Shown here: one piece after another, positions 37,250-49,128 of the stretch
Layout: the number at the start of each line of letters is the position of its first letter
How positions within the stretch are numbered: the first letter of the stretch is position 1
DNA from: Coleophoma eucalyptorum
Lineage: Eukaryota; Ascomycota; Leotiomycetes; Helotiales; Dermateaceae
Assembly (NCBI GenBank): GCA_026120035.1
Contig: JALRME010000001.1
Span: forward strand, 3,485,909-3,549,908
DNA: 64,000 nt
Direction of reading: 5' to 3'
The notes under the pieces: generated by a model
What the model was told of the DNA's origin: nothing
Seen by the model: only the letters and a program-made list of their open reading frames with translations
The model's database searches: none
Made by a program: the position numbers and the translations under genes

Positions 37250-39638
37250 AAAAATACACTTTAATTGCCTCTTTAGTCTAGCTAGTGATGGTAGTATATA
37301 TTTTCCCCTAAAAAAAAAGCTATTGTTCCTTGTATTATATGGAACTCCTCTTCGTATATCTACGAAGCCTCCTTTATCTGATTCCTTAATACCGGGCTAC
37401 GAATCTAAGAATGTAGAATAGTGTTATAAATAGCCTTAGGAAGTGCTGGCATTTTACTAAGTATAGTCTTTAGGCCTTTAAAGAATATTAATATCTTAAG
37501 ACACTTTGAAATAAGGAGTAACTTAAATTACAGACTCTATATCGTTTTGTACCTAATATTTATATGAAAGCTTTCAATAGCTACTCGTAATTCTCTGTAG
37601 CTGGTCTACCGAAATGATATAGTAAATCCCGTTCATTTTAGTAGTTATTGGTATAAATAGTAGTAAAAGGACATAAGCAATTCTCTTATAACTCCATATT
37701 ACCAGCCGTTATTTATATATTTGAAGGTAGTACAAGCTCGCTATACGAGACATACATAAAGTAGTGGATAGAAAAACTTCTACCGCTTGATTACAACGAG
37801 TTAGATAAGGAATCTTGAGGTAAGGTGTTACCTTTTAGCACTAGCAATAATTCACCTTGTCATCTTGGTCTAAGCTATCCCATACTTCTAGAGTTTGAAA
37901 TAGTTTCCTCTTTAATTGAGTGCCGTTATTGTTTCTCCATCCTCTACCACCTTCGTCTTAGGGCCGAGGGGGTGGGGGGTTCTCGCTAATTAGAGCCATT
38001 GTGCATTTAGGGCTATTATGTTATAACAAGCAATTTAAACATCTTTTCTTGAAAAAAAGAGATAATTGTATAATTTCTGCTCATGCTATTAATAGCAATG
38101 AAGCAAATGCTAGAAATGAGTAGCTATACATTTATAACGGATATAAACAGTAATAGTCGAGCTAAGCCCAAGAAAAAAGAATGCAGGAAATTATCATTTT
38201 CGTTGGCAATGAATAAGCATATACCAACATCAGATTGATATCCTAAGGATAATGATCATGCATTAGTATTAAGTAGATATGTTTCATCGATAGAGTCAAT
38301 GCACCATATTATCTCCCCAAAGCATTTAAGAAAAGTGATCCAGCAAATGGAAAGGCTCGATGCATAATTCTATCCATAACTAAACCTCCGCTATCCAATA
38401 TTAAATACTCAGATATAGATTCATTAATTTCTACTGCAATAATTATTGAAGTATCTCTCTGCGCACTTGCGAAGTCCCTTGAATTCACAATTTGGCTTCA
38501 AACTGCTCCTTCCCATACCAGAGAGAGATAATCATACAACCAATTCCAAACCGGGCCGCACCTCCTATGAAAGCTCCTCGGCAGTCTTTGCCATGATTTG
38601 CTTGGACTCAAGGTGCTCGAGACATGCTATATTTTTCGGATGTCCCGTGCAACTGCTTGGCTAGAACATTCTCCATGTGCTTCGGATATATGTCCGGAGT
38701 CACTTTGCCGTCCTACGATTCCAATGGAAAAGGCATCACAGCCACGGGGCCCCAAGGGCTAGACCTAAGGCCATCGGCAAATGTTTCTATCTTTAGTGGA
38801 CCACGCTTTTGTTAACTAAGCACAGGCGCAATTGTTGGAAAAGCAGTCCAAGACGGGAGATGTGCCACGGGCTTCTGCGTACTTATTCAGCTCCGACTGT
38901 AGACAGCAGGCTTCACCAAAAGCGGAACTGTTATGGGAAAGGAAGAATATTATAATCGATTCGTCGCTATGAAGTGGTCTATACACAGGCGACTATAGGT
39001 GCGCAGTCGTCCGGGGTGATGCCGGAGATTTGATCGAGAAACACCGGAGGTTAATCTGGGCAGGGCAGTCAGCGGTAGTAGCAACAGCATAAGGTACACC
39101 GCTTACCGCCAACCGCCAGCCCCCCACCGCCCTAAGGTCTTCGGAAATCGCCGAGGACTTCCTCCCCGACTCTTCCACGATGCTTGATGGCCAAAGGCAA
39201 GCAAGCTGCCTCACAGTCCTCGGTGCAGTGACATCAAATTTGCGACATTGCGAGCGATTGCGCGTCCTGTACTGGAAATATAGGGAGAGAAGTCTGCTCG
39301 GTAGGCTTGCGCTTGGATCAATAAACCACTATCCATCACTTACTAATTAGCGACCGCACCTGCGGGGGCTTTTTTCTTCCGTGGCGTTACGAGCGAGATG
39401 CTGAAAACTATTGTTGTGGCGGCTCACTAAACCAGAACTATCGATAGCCGAGCGCTTTGTGCCTGCCATCAACCTTCAGCTGAGGAGGAGTTAGGTCAAA
39501 GAACTATGGGAAATAGACTGCCTAGTGTCTTCGGCCTCAGCTACTCTGCTTTAGGCCCATGTTGTTAATTTCCCTTCTAGACTACAGCTGAATAGTGGAG
39601 GTTGAATTTCTTGGGGAGTAAACATGTAGGGTCAAATG

Positions 39639-39647
39639 TATATATAT
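39639..39647 (+). promoter_or_regulatory. TATA-box-like element
   Basis: A TATATATAT run lies about 130 bp upstream of the ATG at 39774. Confidence 0.35.
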
Positions 39648-39773
39648 GCAGTGGCCATGCTACGAATGAAAGAAACCATCACACACTCACATTCTCATTC
39701 TCAATCTCCACTTTCATTCAAGTCTCTTGGCACTATATTGAACCCTGTATTACATTAAGATCATCACGTCAGT

Positions 39774-41084
39774 ATGCGATCCCACGTTATTTTAGCGGCC
39801 GCAGCTCTTGCTGGAGTTGCTCTTGCTTCTCCGCATCCGCGACCACAATGGATTGATCTTGACGGAGTCGATGCTGCACCTGATCCAGTTTTTGTCACTC
39901 CCGATGACACTGTCGCAACCCAATCAGTTACGGTCCCAGCACCTTCAGAACAAGCTGCAGCTGCTTCCATTGACATTGCTTCCGCACCAGCTCAGACTGC
40001 TGTTGCGAAACGTGATGTTCATGTTCTGCAAGCAAGAGGCGACGGCAACTGTGCTGCCCAGCCAAAAGGATCTGGACCAGTAGCAACCCCAGATACTGAT
40101 ACAGCTTTCTCTGCCAATCAAGATCTTTGGGTAAGTAGATTCGAGGATCTCTAGATACAAGTGACTGATTATATGCAGAACATGGCCCTTAATGCTCCTA
40201 CCCCTGATGGATACACCGCAGTTTTCACCAACCTTACTGCATCATTAAAGGCCAGTATGTACATGGGACTCTACACAATCACCAGCTTCGATACCTTGGG
40301 TTGTGCGTCAAAATGTGACCAAGCATCTGGTTGCGTTGCTTTCAACATGTAAGCTACACCCCAATGATCAGTGCCTAGCATTACCGGCCGCTAACAGCAT
40401 ATAGGTACGTTGAACGTGATCCTACTCTTGATCCCAACGCCACCAACTGTCCAAACCCTGCAAGTTTGACCAACTATAAGGTATGAAAGTTCCTCTCGAG
40501 AGCAGTGTAACATTGTGACTGATAGTATGATAGTGCACACTTTGGGGAGCACCAGTTGCAGCAACACAAGCCCAAAACTTCGGCCAATGGCGTGATTCTT
40601 TCCATGTTGTTATCTCCGGATCCAACGCCTACAACAAAGTCAGCCCTCCTGACCCAATCGATGGATTCGTTGGTCCAACAGAGCTTGGTGGTGCTATCAA
40701 CGCTCCTCTGGACGCAAACGGACACAACACCTACATGTTAGTCTCAAAAAATTCAATTGCTCCGGTTGTATTTTATTAATCTTTTATAGGGGATACAAAT
40801 ATTATACCTTCTCCCAATCTCAAGGTTATACCCCATCGACCTGCGCAGCTGCCTGTACTGCCCAGACCGCATACAACAGTCGCCACAAAGCATCAGACGG
40901 AACCTTCCAGACTTGCTCTTTCTTCAACGCTTACGTGCTTTCAAAAGACGCTGTTCCTCAAGGACTTTACTGCTCTCTATACAACCAGACATGGGCCCCA
41001 TCATACGCCACTAACTATGGCCAATACCGTGGATCCGATCGTTACACCGTTAGCCAGAGTTACAGCTACACGCTCAGCAACTAA
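39774..41084 (+). CDS. secreted cysteine-containing protein with propeptide-like segment
   Basis: Exons 39774-40130, 40179-40348, 40405-40480, 40534-40736 and 40790-41084 give about 366 residues. A signal peptide (MRSHVILAAAALAGVALA) is followed by an acidic Ala/Pro-rich stretch ending at Lys-Arg (residues 79-80), a likely Kex2-type processing site, then QARGDGNCAAQ. The mature part contains an ordered pattern found in a widespread family of fungal secreted proteins of unknown function: CASKCDQASGC.AFN, ERDP, NCPNP, CTLWG, GQWR and SGSNAY, then a second cysteine group near the C-terminus (CAAACTAQ, CSFFNAYVL, YCSLY). The four introns are 48-56 nt with clean sites. No catalytic motif was recognised. 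It is probably extracellular or wall-associated. Confidence 0.82.
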
Positions 41085-41925
41085 GCGGAGGCCTTCTAAC
41101 GTTAAGATTGTAAGATCATAACGAATGCTCACATGAATTCATTAATATCTAAGGGGGAGAGGAAGTTTTAGAACAGGAAGATTAGAACCAAAAGAGGCCA
41201 GCTTAATGTAACCGTCTAGGCTCCTCATATATCTGTGCTTCGTGCTCTCTTTTATTTGTTTGTTCTCGTTTTAATATACTCGCGTTGAATTTTATTTAGA
41301 TATAAGTATACGTTAGCATCAGTAAAATAAAGTAAAGTAATTTGTCTCACTTTAAGGCTCACTTGTTAAGAGACCAAACCTATTGATGACCAGGTCTTAC
41401 CTCTCACCCAGTTGTCAGCTATGTAGTCAAATAAATATGTACGAGTCTGGAGCAAAAGACTTATAGGAGAGGAGTGTACACTAGAGACGACAATATAAAA
41501 AGTGCATGTGATACATCATAATAGCAAGTCTCAATCAAAAGCTCTACTGCGTCTGACTCTAAGAAGGCTCAGTCACATCATTATCGCTGACCTGGGGGAC
41601 TAGCGTGGGGCCTTTAAGTCGTTAGGTAAAGCTTGCTTTTTGACAGTGGATGGTGTCTATTCTTTAAGTCGTTAGGTAAAGCTTGCTTTTTGACAGTGGA
41701 TGGTGTCTATTTCCTCCCTTGATGACGAGCATCTTACACTTGATGTCAACCTATAATGTGGACAAGTAGTATGGCTTCCAGTCTTCACAAAGAACCAGCA
41801 AAGAATAATTTACTTCCGTGGCTGGAAAGTGTACCCAGAGCATGAGACTGCATGGAGGCAACTATTAGAACAGTTTTCATAAGGGAAGGGTACTCGACTT
41901 TATTTGTAATTGACTAATTTCTAAA
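41085..41925. other. intergenic with a 50-bp tandem duplication
   Basis: There is no gene. The stretch holds the duplication at 41612-41711 and lies between converging genes. Confidence 0.5.
41612..41711 (+). repeat. perfect tandem duplication of a 50-bp unit
   Basis: Positions 41612-41661 and 41662-41711 are identical (each begins CTTTAAGTCG and ends with GGTGTCTATT). The identity implies a recent duplication. Confidence 0.95.
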
Positions 41926-43686
41926 TCACAATGTTGTCGCAGCCATCATAACAAATATTCCAAATGCATCACAGCTTATCATCCATGCATTCAGATCTTT
42001 CATCCTTCCCCCAATAATCTTCCCCTTCCTGAGATCCATCAAATCCTCGTATCTCAAATAGCTTCCCCCTTCCCTTATTCTCAACATCTCATCGTACTCA
42101 CGTCTCCACTCTTCCTCTCCGCTAGCCTGCCAGAGCTGCTTATTTGCTGGTAGCGGAAGTACTGTAAGCCCGACGTGAGATTTGGCTCTCTGCTCCGGCT
42201 TGATGTCGAACAGCAAGTAAAGTATGAAGAGTAGCGTCACCGTCCTATCCCCTTGTCAGCAAGACTAGCTTTCGCAAATGTGGAAAGTGGACGAATCAAC
42301 CTTCGCTTTGATTCCAACAACACCCATTCGCTCCAATCTGGGCGGCAGCCTTCTACCTCAGCCTGGCAAAGAAGGCGACGTTGCTCGGCTTTGATCGCAA
42401 TTTTCTACAAAATTTATGTCAAATATCCTATTCTTTTACCCGTTCTCAAGGTTGGAATAACTTACCGTCATCGCACGAACAAGTTCACAGTCGAAGTCGA
42501 CGGAAAATGAATCCTGGTCGAATATTCTGAGGAGAACATACAGGGTCATCGCCTGGAGCATTGAAAGTGTAGTCCAATCATCCGCATCTTCAAACTCTTT
42601 CATGAAGCGGTCTTTTTCCATCGTTATGGTGCGCCAGATGAACGGACTTGTTGCTGGCGTCTTGCTGGTATAGAGAGAGATAATCGATTTGCAAATTTCC
42701 AGAGGAGCGGAAAAAGGTGGCGAGGGACCTTGAGGTGGTAGAGAAATAGAGTGGATAAAAAGAGGTAAGGTGGAAGCTGCGAGAAGTGTTGTGTAGGACT
42801 GTATGTTTTGCATGAGGAAAGTTCGGCCGATTTGGGAGCTAGGCGAGAGGTAAGTGTGAATGAAGGGGCTTCGAGGCGACATAAGAGAGGTGGATGGAGA
42901 TGCGTATTCATAATCTACCGGTCGAAGGACAAGGTAAGGAGTATGGAACATGCAGTCTGCCGGTGTTGAGAATGTTGACTCGAGGATTAGGCATGGTAGA
43001 GGACTCGACAAGAACCAGTCGAGGGAGAAATCATTGCCCAAACTATGGGAATACGAATTGGCAACCGTGTCAGAACCCTCAAGTTCGTCTATAAACCTAG
43101 CATCAGGCTCCCACTCGAGTGCGGTGTTCTGATATAAAAGATCCGGTGCCACGGCCAAGTCTTTGGAAAGGTCAGCGTTTAAGTTGAGAAAAGCCTGGTG
43201 GTTACAATCTGGAGAGTTTTCCCATGAGAATTCCTTTTGGTCTACTAATTTCACGCTCTTGGCTAGTATTGTACTATCAGAGCTTGGCTCACCCGGCAGT
43301 AGAGGTGCAGGCTGCTGGGCCAAGTTCTCACTCCGACGAGTCAACTCGTACAGACAGACCAGGCTTTTGTCTATGCAGCGTCGACATCGCGGGAATTCTG
43401 TATTGCATTTTACCTTGGCCTTTCGACACGCCGCACATGACTTTCTTAATACTGGGAGATTGTCCCCTAACTTCTTCCGGCAGTACAGCACGTGGCGGTT
43501 TCGTGATAGCCCTAGAGGTTGTCAGCCGTGGAGCTGCACGAAATATCTAACAAAGTCAGAATAAACTTAGGGAGGAGGCCAACGTTTGGTGAACGCCTTG
43601 GAGCAGATCTTGCAGAGGAACGGCCCGGAGTCAGTGTCGTTTTGCTGGCCGGGATTTGTAGCGGCTCTCTCGGGTGGTGGATCCAT
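41926..43686 (-). CDS. transcription factor with a C2HC finger plus a Zn2Cys6 cluster
   Basis: Probable nuclear regulator. Exons 43686-43584, 43511-42466, 42404-42301 and 42244-41926 agree in phase and give 523 residues. Splicing of exon 1 to exon 2 builds a zinc finger C25-x2-C28-x12-H41-x3-C45 (FLCKICSKAF... ending HVLYC). Fourteen residues later comes the Zn2Cys6 cluster C60-x2-C63-x6-C70-x6-C77-x2-C80-x6-C87. The rest is a degenerate regulatory region with WVLLESKRRT near the end, as in many fungal dual-finger regulators. Without exon 1 the remaining frame has no ATG, which supports the reconstruction. It diverges from the NAD(P)-dependent reductase at 44455, a possible target by inference. 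Target genes are unknown. Confidence 0.84.
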
Positions 43687-44300
43687 TTGGACTCAATATG
43701 GGCCTCTTCGACACGTCGGTGGTAGGCCCAGGCCGGAATAATCCGGCCATGGAGGATGTGAAGAATTTCGGAATGGCTACTATGCCATGTGCATCATGTA
43801 TATGTTACAGCGCGATGAAGGCTGACAGGCTGAGTGGTGGCAGTCGTTGGTGTACAATGCAATGCCCACCATACTTCTTTCGGTTAGATTGATTGATTTC
43901 CCCCGAGCTACGAGCTAGTCAGATCTCTATCCCGCTACCGCTCCCGCTGCCAAGGTCGTGGTCCGTACAACTTCTCTCTTTGACAACCTCACCAAGACCT
44001 CTTTGAACCGACCTGAATCCAGTCTCAATCGTGTTGAACAAGTGGTTTTCATTCTTCTTCTTCTTCAAGACACTACTTTAAGATTCTACTTTGATTGAAA
44101 ACGCCGTTGATCTAGGAGCGCGGTATCTCCGATCGTCTAATTGTGGCGTTTTGTCGATTTTCCGTGTCGCTTTTCCACCAACACAGAATTCCGATATTGA
44201 GCTCTCCAAGCATCGCTGGTTTTGGTGCAGTTAGGATGTTACCACGCCATTATTGTTTAATGTCCGGATTTTTTGTCGTGTTCAAATGTCCTTTCAAGTA

Positions 44301-44308
44301 TATATAAG
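44301..44308 (+). promoter_or_regulatory. TATA-box-like element
   Basis: TATATAAG lies about 150 bp upstream of the reductase ATG at 44455, in the divergent promoter shared with the dual-finger regulator. Confidence 0.45.
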
Positions 44309-44454
44309 ATGGCGTTCAACCAGCCCTCTATCATTACTTCATCACTCAACGACCATCATTATTCAACAATACCCCAAATTCCATTCGTCTTATTCTCATC
44401 AAGCTCATATTGACTTGGAAAAGTATATTTGATACTTCTGAATCACAGTCCACC

Positions 44455-45590
44455 ATGGCAGAAGATCTTATTCTCGTAAGCCTACCTTTCACATCGGCCG
44501 TTTAAGAACGATTGCTCACATCTCCCAGATCACTGGCGTATCTGGATACATTGGATTTAAGACACTGATTCTAGCTCTTGAAGGTGGACTCAAGGTTCGC
44601 GCTGTTATCCGGAAAGCTGAGCAGGCGAAAAAGTTTGAGTCCCACGGTCGCATCGCACCCCATATCAAGAATCTCCAATGGGTCCTCATTCCCGATCTTT
44701 CCAAAACAGACTCCTTCGATCCTCACCTCAAGGGTGGTGTCACTGGGATTATTCATGTGGCATCCCCACTCGCAAATGAAGTAAATATCCGTCATCCACT
44801 GCATCAAACAGAATCTAACCTGCCCCAGACGGATGATTACGACCGCGATATCATCTCACCTGCCATAGAAATGACCCTTGCCGTTTTGAACGCCGCTCGC
44901 CGCGCTCCCTCAGTCAAACGGGTGGTCATAACTTCCTCAGCTGTAACGCTCGTTTCCTTCTCCTGGATGTTCGGTCCTGCCCCTCCAACCCCAGACCTCA
45001 CACTCTTCTCTGCCGCCGATATCAACTCCGAGCCTACGAAAGCTTCCTCGGCCATGGAAGCTTATTTTGCTTCCAAAACTCTCTCGCGCATCGCCACAAA
45101 GGAATTCATGGATAAAGAAAAGCCGAGCTTTGAATTCGTGAACCTCCTGCCAACAATGGTTCTTGGGCCAGATGAACTAGCTACCAGCGTTCAGGAATTG
45201 ATGGCAGACACTCGCGGATTAGTAATAGGTGCGCTCAAAGATGTCAAAATGCCTGAGTTGGTTGGAGCAACAGTACATGTGGACGATGTAGCGAGAGCGC
45301 ATATCGACAGCTTGAAATCATCTGTCCCAGGGAATAGAGATTATATTTTGAGCTCGGATGTTCCGGAGGGGATCTGCTGGAAGGACGCAGAGAATACTAT
45401 TAGGAAGAATTTCCCAAAAGCCGTGGAGAAAGGAATTCTGAAGTTGGAAGGTAGTATGGAATTAAGACCTTGGAGGTTGGATGCTAGAGAGACGGAGGAG
45501 GCATTTGGCTGGAAGCATATATCCTTTGAGCAGACGGTGAAGGAACTAGTGGAGCAGTACTTAGGGTTTGTTGAGGCGGAGGAGAAGTAA
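44455..45590 (+). CDS. NAD(P)-dependent reductase of the extended SDR (dihydroflavonol-reductase-like) family
   Basis: Cytosolic oxidoreductase, 360 residues, exons 44455-44475 and 44529-45590. The first exon encodes only seven residues (MAEDLIL); splicing completes the cofactor-binding motif LITGVSGYIG. The Arg/Lys after the second strand (VRAVIRKAEQ) fits NADP(H) preference. IIHVASPLA and VKRVVITSS are conserved strands, and the catalytic Tyr-x3-Lys is in AYFASK. Relatives include fungal methylglyoxal/ketone reductases and plant dihydroflavonol 4-reductases; the substrate is unknown. It is probably expressed from the same intergenic region as the dual-finger regulator on the other strand. 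The gene is intact. Confidence 0.88.
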
Positions 45591-46564
45591 AATTGGCTTC
45601 GGCTTCCTCTTCTGCTTGTCTTTATTCTCATTCATTCTTTAGCTCTAGCATTAGTTTCTTTTTATTACATTACAATTAGAACTATTCTGTGCACTGAAAA
45701 TAAATTAAGTTAACCTTAGATACTTTGACCCTTATAAACTTACAATATCCGCAACGGAGGAGCACGATAACGAACACGGCTATCGAATCTAATCAGGCAG
45801 ATACCAATATGAAAACCCTGTCAGATGTACTTCTAGAATGCAACTTATAATACTACAATAGGTGACTATAGATCAAGAGCCTCCATAAAGTACAAGACTC
45901 AGCGGCAAAGGAAACGATGATGCAAGAAGCTACGTAATGCATTTCTCTGTAGTCTAATAGCACAGACAGTTAGTTCACTAGCGCCTTTTCCAAAGAGCAA
46001 GAGGAAAAGACGTAATTAATGGAGGTATATAAGTTGTTGAATATGTTGTTGTACCTCGAAGGTTTATTCACGTGGTTGCCATCGCGTGGTCACATGACCC
46101 ATGCATTTCAACATGTCTAAAGCTTGGTAATAAGCTTAATGGATAGTGTGCATGCTTAATCTTTAAACAGACTTGGGAAATTTTATGGTAGGCCCAATTA
46201 CTGCTACAGTCAGACAGTCAGACCTGCGATCAGCTGTGTTTATTTCGCTAGCTCTCCTTCCGTCTCTAAACGTAAGTAGCATTTTTACTTTTTCTGAGGT
46301 TCAAGTGACAATGCCTCATTAACCTGAGTACGTGAGTGTGCTTGAGCCGCAATATGAACAAACCCTAGCCAAACCCTAGCACCCTACTCATTGCAGTCTC
46401 ATAATGCCCATTCTATATCACCCAGAATAGTAGCCTTCTAGAAAATATTAGCCAAAAGCTTTGCTTTGGCGTCTCTACTAAGAAATAGCTGAACAGGAGC
46501 TTTAAGCCTATCATTTACTGTTATTTTAACTATGGGAAATTTCAAGTTTAGTTAAATACTAAGA
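45591..46564. other. intergenic between converging genes
   Basis: I recognise no gene or element. Confidence 0.45.
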
Positions 46565-47515
46565 TTACCTCGACAGATGAGGAGGAAGCTCTGATCTTGG
46601 TGGCTCAAAATTGGGCATCTCATATGCCTGGTTATGATCAGCCAAACCATTCGCTGGTAGCCTATGATAGCTCGCAGCATTACTATCTGTTTCGGACGCA
46701 TGAAGTTCCGCCTTCCACATCTGCCCACTTAGTGTCTGTCCCTGCTGCAGCTCTTCGGATGTGACCTTTGTCCCTGCCGTAGCTCTACTTCTCATCCTTC
46801 GGATAAGGAAGAATATCGCTGTAACAGCAATTGCAACTGCCAGACCAACTCCTACTCCAATTCCAATGCCAATCTTGGTATCGTTACTAGAGCCATGAGT
46901 TTTGCTATTCGGGGAGATATTCGTAGATGAACTCATTGAACTCGAAGTGGTCTTTACCGCAGTTGTGCCAGCTGCCGTGGAAGTCGAGGTAGCGCTGCTC
47001 GTGAGGGAGGCGGCGAGAGAAAACCGGGCACTGCTCGAGCAACATGCCGAACTATTCGAGTTATAACCACAACAATACGTGTTGTCTGTCGCACAATATG
47101 TCAATGGTGCATCTTGGTCTGTATAACCGCCATTCTGTATTATGTTAACTTTTACTCAATTCCACTCGAGGCTAGTTCCCCCTAATCGCGCGTGTGCATA
47201 AAACGAATCAAACCATGTAGGGAGAAAACTAACGTTCGCGTCGGCGCAGACGTCGGCCAAGCAGTTGGGACTAGCCCAGGAAGCATCCGAACAAGACTCG
47301 CGAAAGTATCTTCCTGTCGAAATTTCGAGACACAGCCCATCGGTCAGACAATTATTGAGGTATGTCTCTCTATTTGACGCACAGCACATGGAATATCCTG
47401 TAGATTGGCACGGCTGATAGGAAGTATCTGAGACCGCAGTGCCATTGCGAAAATAGCAAGTGGCTGAGGCTGTGGCTGCGAGAGTGAGGAGGCGCGCGGC
47501 GAGCAGTAACATCAT
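46565..47515 (-). CDS. Cys-rich single-pass membrane protein
   Basis: Exons 47515-47234 and 47134-46565 give about 283 residues. Signal peptide (MMLLLAARLLTLAATASA), then a luminal/extracellular cysteine-rich domain with CYFRNGT, YQPCQSTGYSMCCA, LNNCLTDGLCLE, CSDASWASPNCLADVC and, after the splice, YCATDNTYCCGYN. A Ser/Thr-rich stalk, a glycine-rich transmembrane helix (IGIGIGVGVGLAVAIAVTAIFFLI) and a cytosolic tail of about 85 residues beginning RRMRSR follow. This layout is common among ascomycete surface proteins of unknown function and resembles wall-sensor-type receptors in topology only. The 99-nt intron falls inside the cysteine domain. Confidence 0.82.
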
Positions 47516-49128
47516 TGCGGTACTGGCTTAGGCTCACAACATAGCACGTCGTTGGATGCAAACAGAGACTCTTACAAGATTGAAACTAGAAAAACAATTG
47601 AGAAGAAAGAATGGAAGTAAAAAGGAGAGTGATGTGGGTATATGCAAAGGGTACAAGGGATACCTCCTAGGCGTCCCTTGATCAATTTTCTGACATTGGG
47701 CCTGTCAGAAGTGGAGGGCGAGTAAGGTAAGCGGTATCCTCTCGCGATCCTGGTGGAAAATAATCTTACGTAAGCGACGAGAGAACAGCTGGTACAACGG
47801 TGCAGCAGGCAGAACGGCCAGTAGCTACAGCCCGACTCTTCCACTGTGAACAACGACAACAACAATAACGCGGTGCTCATTAGATACAGGAGACAATCGC
47901 GCCTTGATCTCAGCGGCAAAATAGAATCCTTGAGGGCTTTTGCGGGGCTACTTAGAGTAACTCTGTTTGTAGCGTTCATTGGTTTAGAACCCCAGCCCGA
48001 AATTGCTTTGCTTACGCCCCACTATCACAATAATCGACGTTCTTCAATGCTTTCTCTAGACACGCAACGATGATCTCCCATGTTAGTAAATCAACATCCT
48101 TCTCTATATAGAAAAAACCAAGATTGCCTACGATATAACTTAAATGGCTGTCTATGATTAATATTCAAGGCTAATTTCTCCACCCTTTCTTTAATTCTGT
48201 CTTAAAGGCCATCGTAGCTACTTACACCTATACGCTAGCTATTTAAGATCCATCTACTTATACTTATTACAAGATGCGAGCCTAAACGTATGCCCTTGAG
48301 AAGCCATTTAGAATTAGTGTTCTAACCATTAAAAGTAATTAGTAATAGGCTATTTATCTTCTCTAACAAAGTATAATGTAGATATCTGGTGTACAGTAGA
48401 ACTATGCTGTGCTATTATTGTGATTAGCCTGCCAATTCTCAGACCGCTGTTATGGAAAGTTCCCCAGGTACACACAATAAGTTAGGTGGCTTTGACTCAT
48501 AGTTCCATGTGCCTTATCCTTAAATAAGATGAATACTCCAGAGTAATGCTAAGTCTGTACGATATGTACCCGTTGATGAAGTGGCTTAACGACGTGTAAT
48601 AAATACAGTTTCGCCGTACAGCGAGAAACGAGACAAGAGCTGCAGCAGAATATTCTTAAACTCGGGTCTGAAGCCTAGTAAAACCGTCTCCTAGCACATG
48701 CTACGTTAGCTTCTAATATAAAAGCTGTAGAGCTTGACAAGAGGTATATTTTCTGTGAATCCTTAAGTGCCTTGATCACCCCTTACTTTACCGAGCTACT
48801 AAATAGCGTGTTTTATAGATTTATGGATTATGATAACTAATCTCTGTCTCGGATCGGAATTGAGCAAGTCGCTTCTTACTGTGTGGTGCGGGAGTCGACT
48901 TCCAAGAATGGTGACCAGTTTCTCAACGGCAGTGATTTGCAGGCCCGAATGCTGTGAAGCAAGCTTTGGAAAAATTGGAAACAGCTTGAATAACTTATCA
49001 GTGCACCTGTGGAGTTATCTCTAAGTGCTTTATTCTGGATTGTCGAACCAAACTTTAGGCCATCTATAATCTAACCACTCTGTTCTCTCCTTTATTCTTA
49101 GAAATCATGTGTCTAACTTCTTTGAAAT
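47516..49128. other. intergenic, no supported gene
   Basis: A minus-strand frame at 47572-47979 begins upstream of the Cys-rich protein but has no domain and probably overlaps its 5' leader. From about 48130 to 48800 the DNA has many TAG/CTA triplets and resembles mutated repeat DNA. Confidence 0.4.

Larger units (their letters stand above)
36653..39773. other. 3.1-kb gene-poor stretch with AT-rich relics
   Basis: The left third holds one copy of a dispersed repeat (37091-37249). From about 37250 to 38450 the DNA is AT-rich and full of stop codons in every frame, as in old mutated transposon DNA, but I cannot assign a family. The right third is of ordinary composition and contains short frames at 38446-38815 (+) and 38993-39214 (-) that I could not link to any protein. 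Confidence 0.45.

Noticed and set aside
38446..39214. Short frames on both strands as a possible gene
   Set aside because: No motif, no consistent splice sites and no agreement between neighbouring frames.
46360..46384. Two AAACCCTAGC units resembling telomeric repeats
   Set aside because: Only two imperfect units flanked by ordinary sequence; not a telomere or a clear internal telomeric array.
47572..47979. Minus-strand frame of 135 codons
   Set aside because: No domain, odd composition, and it sits directly upstream of the Cys-rich protein where a 5' leader is expected.
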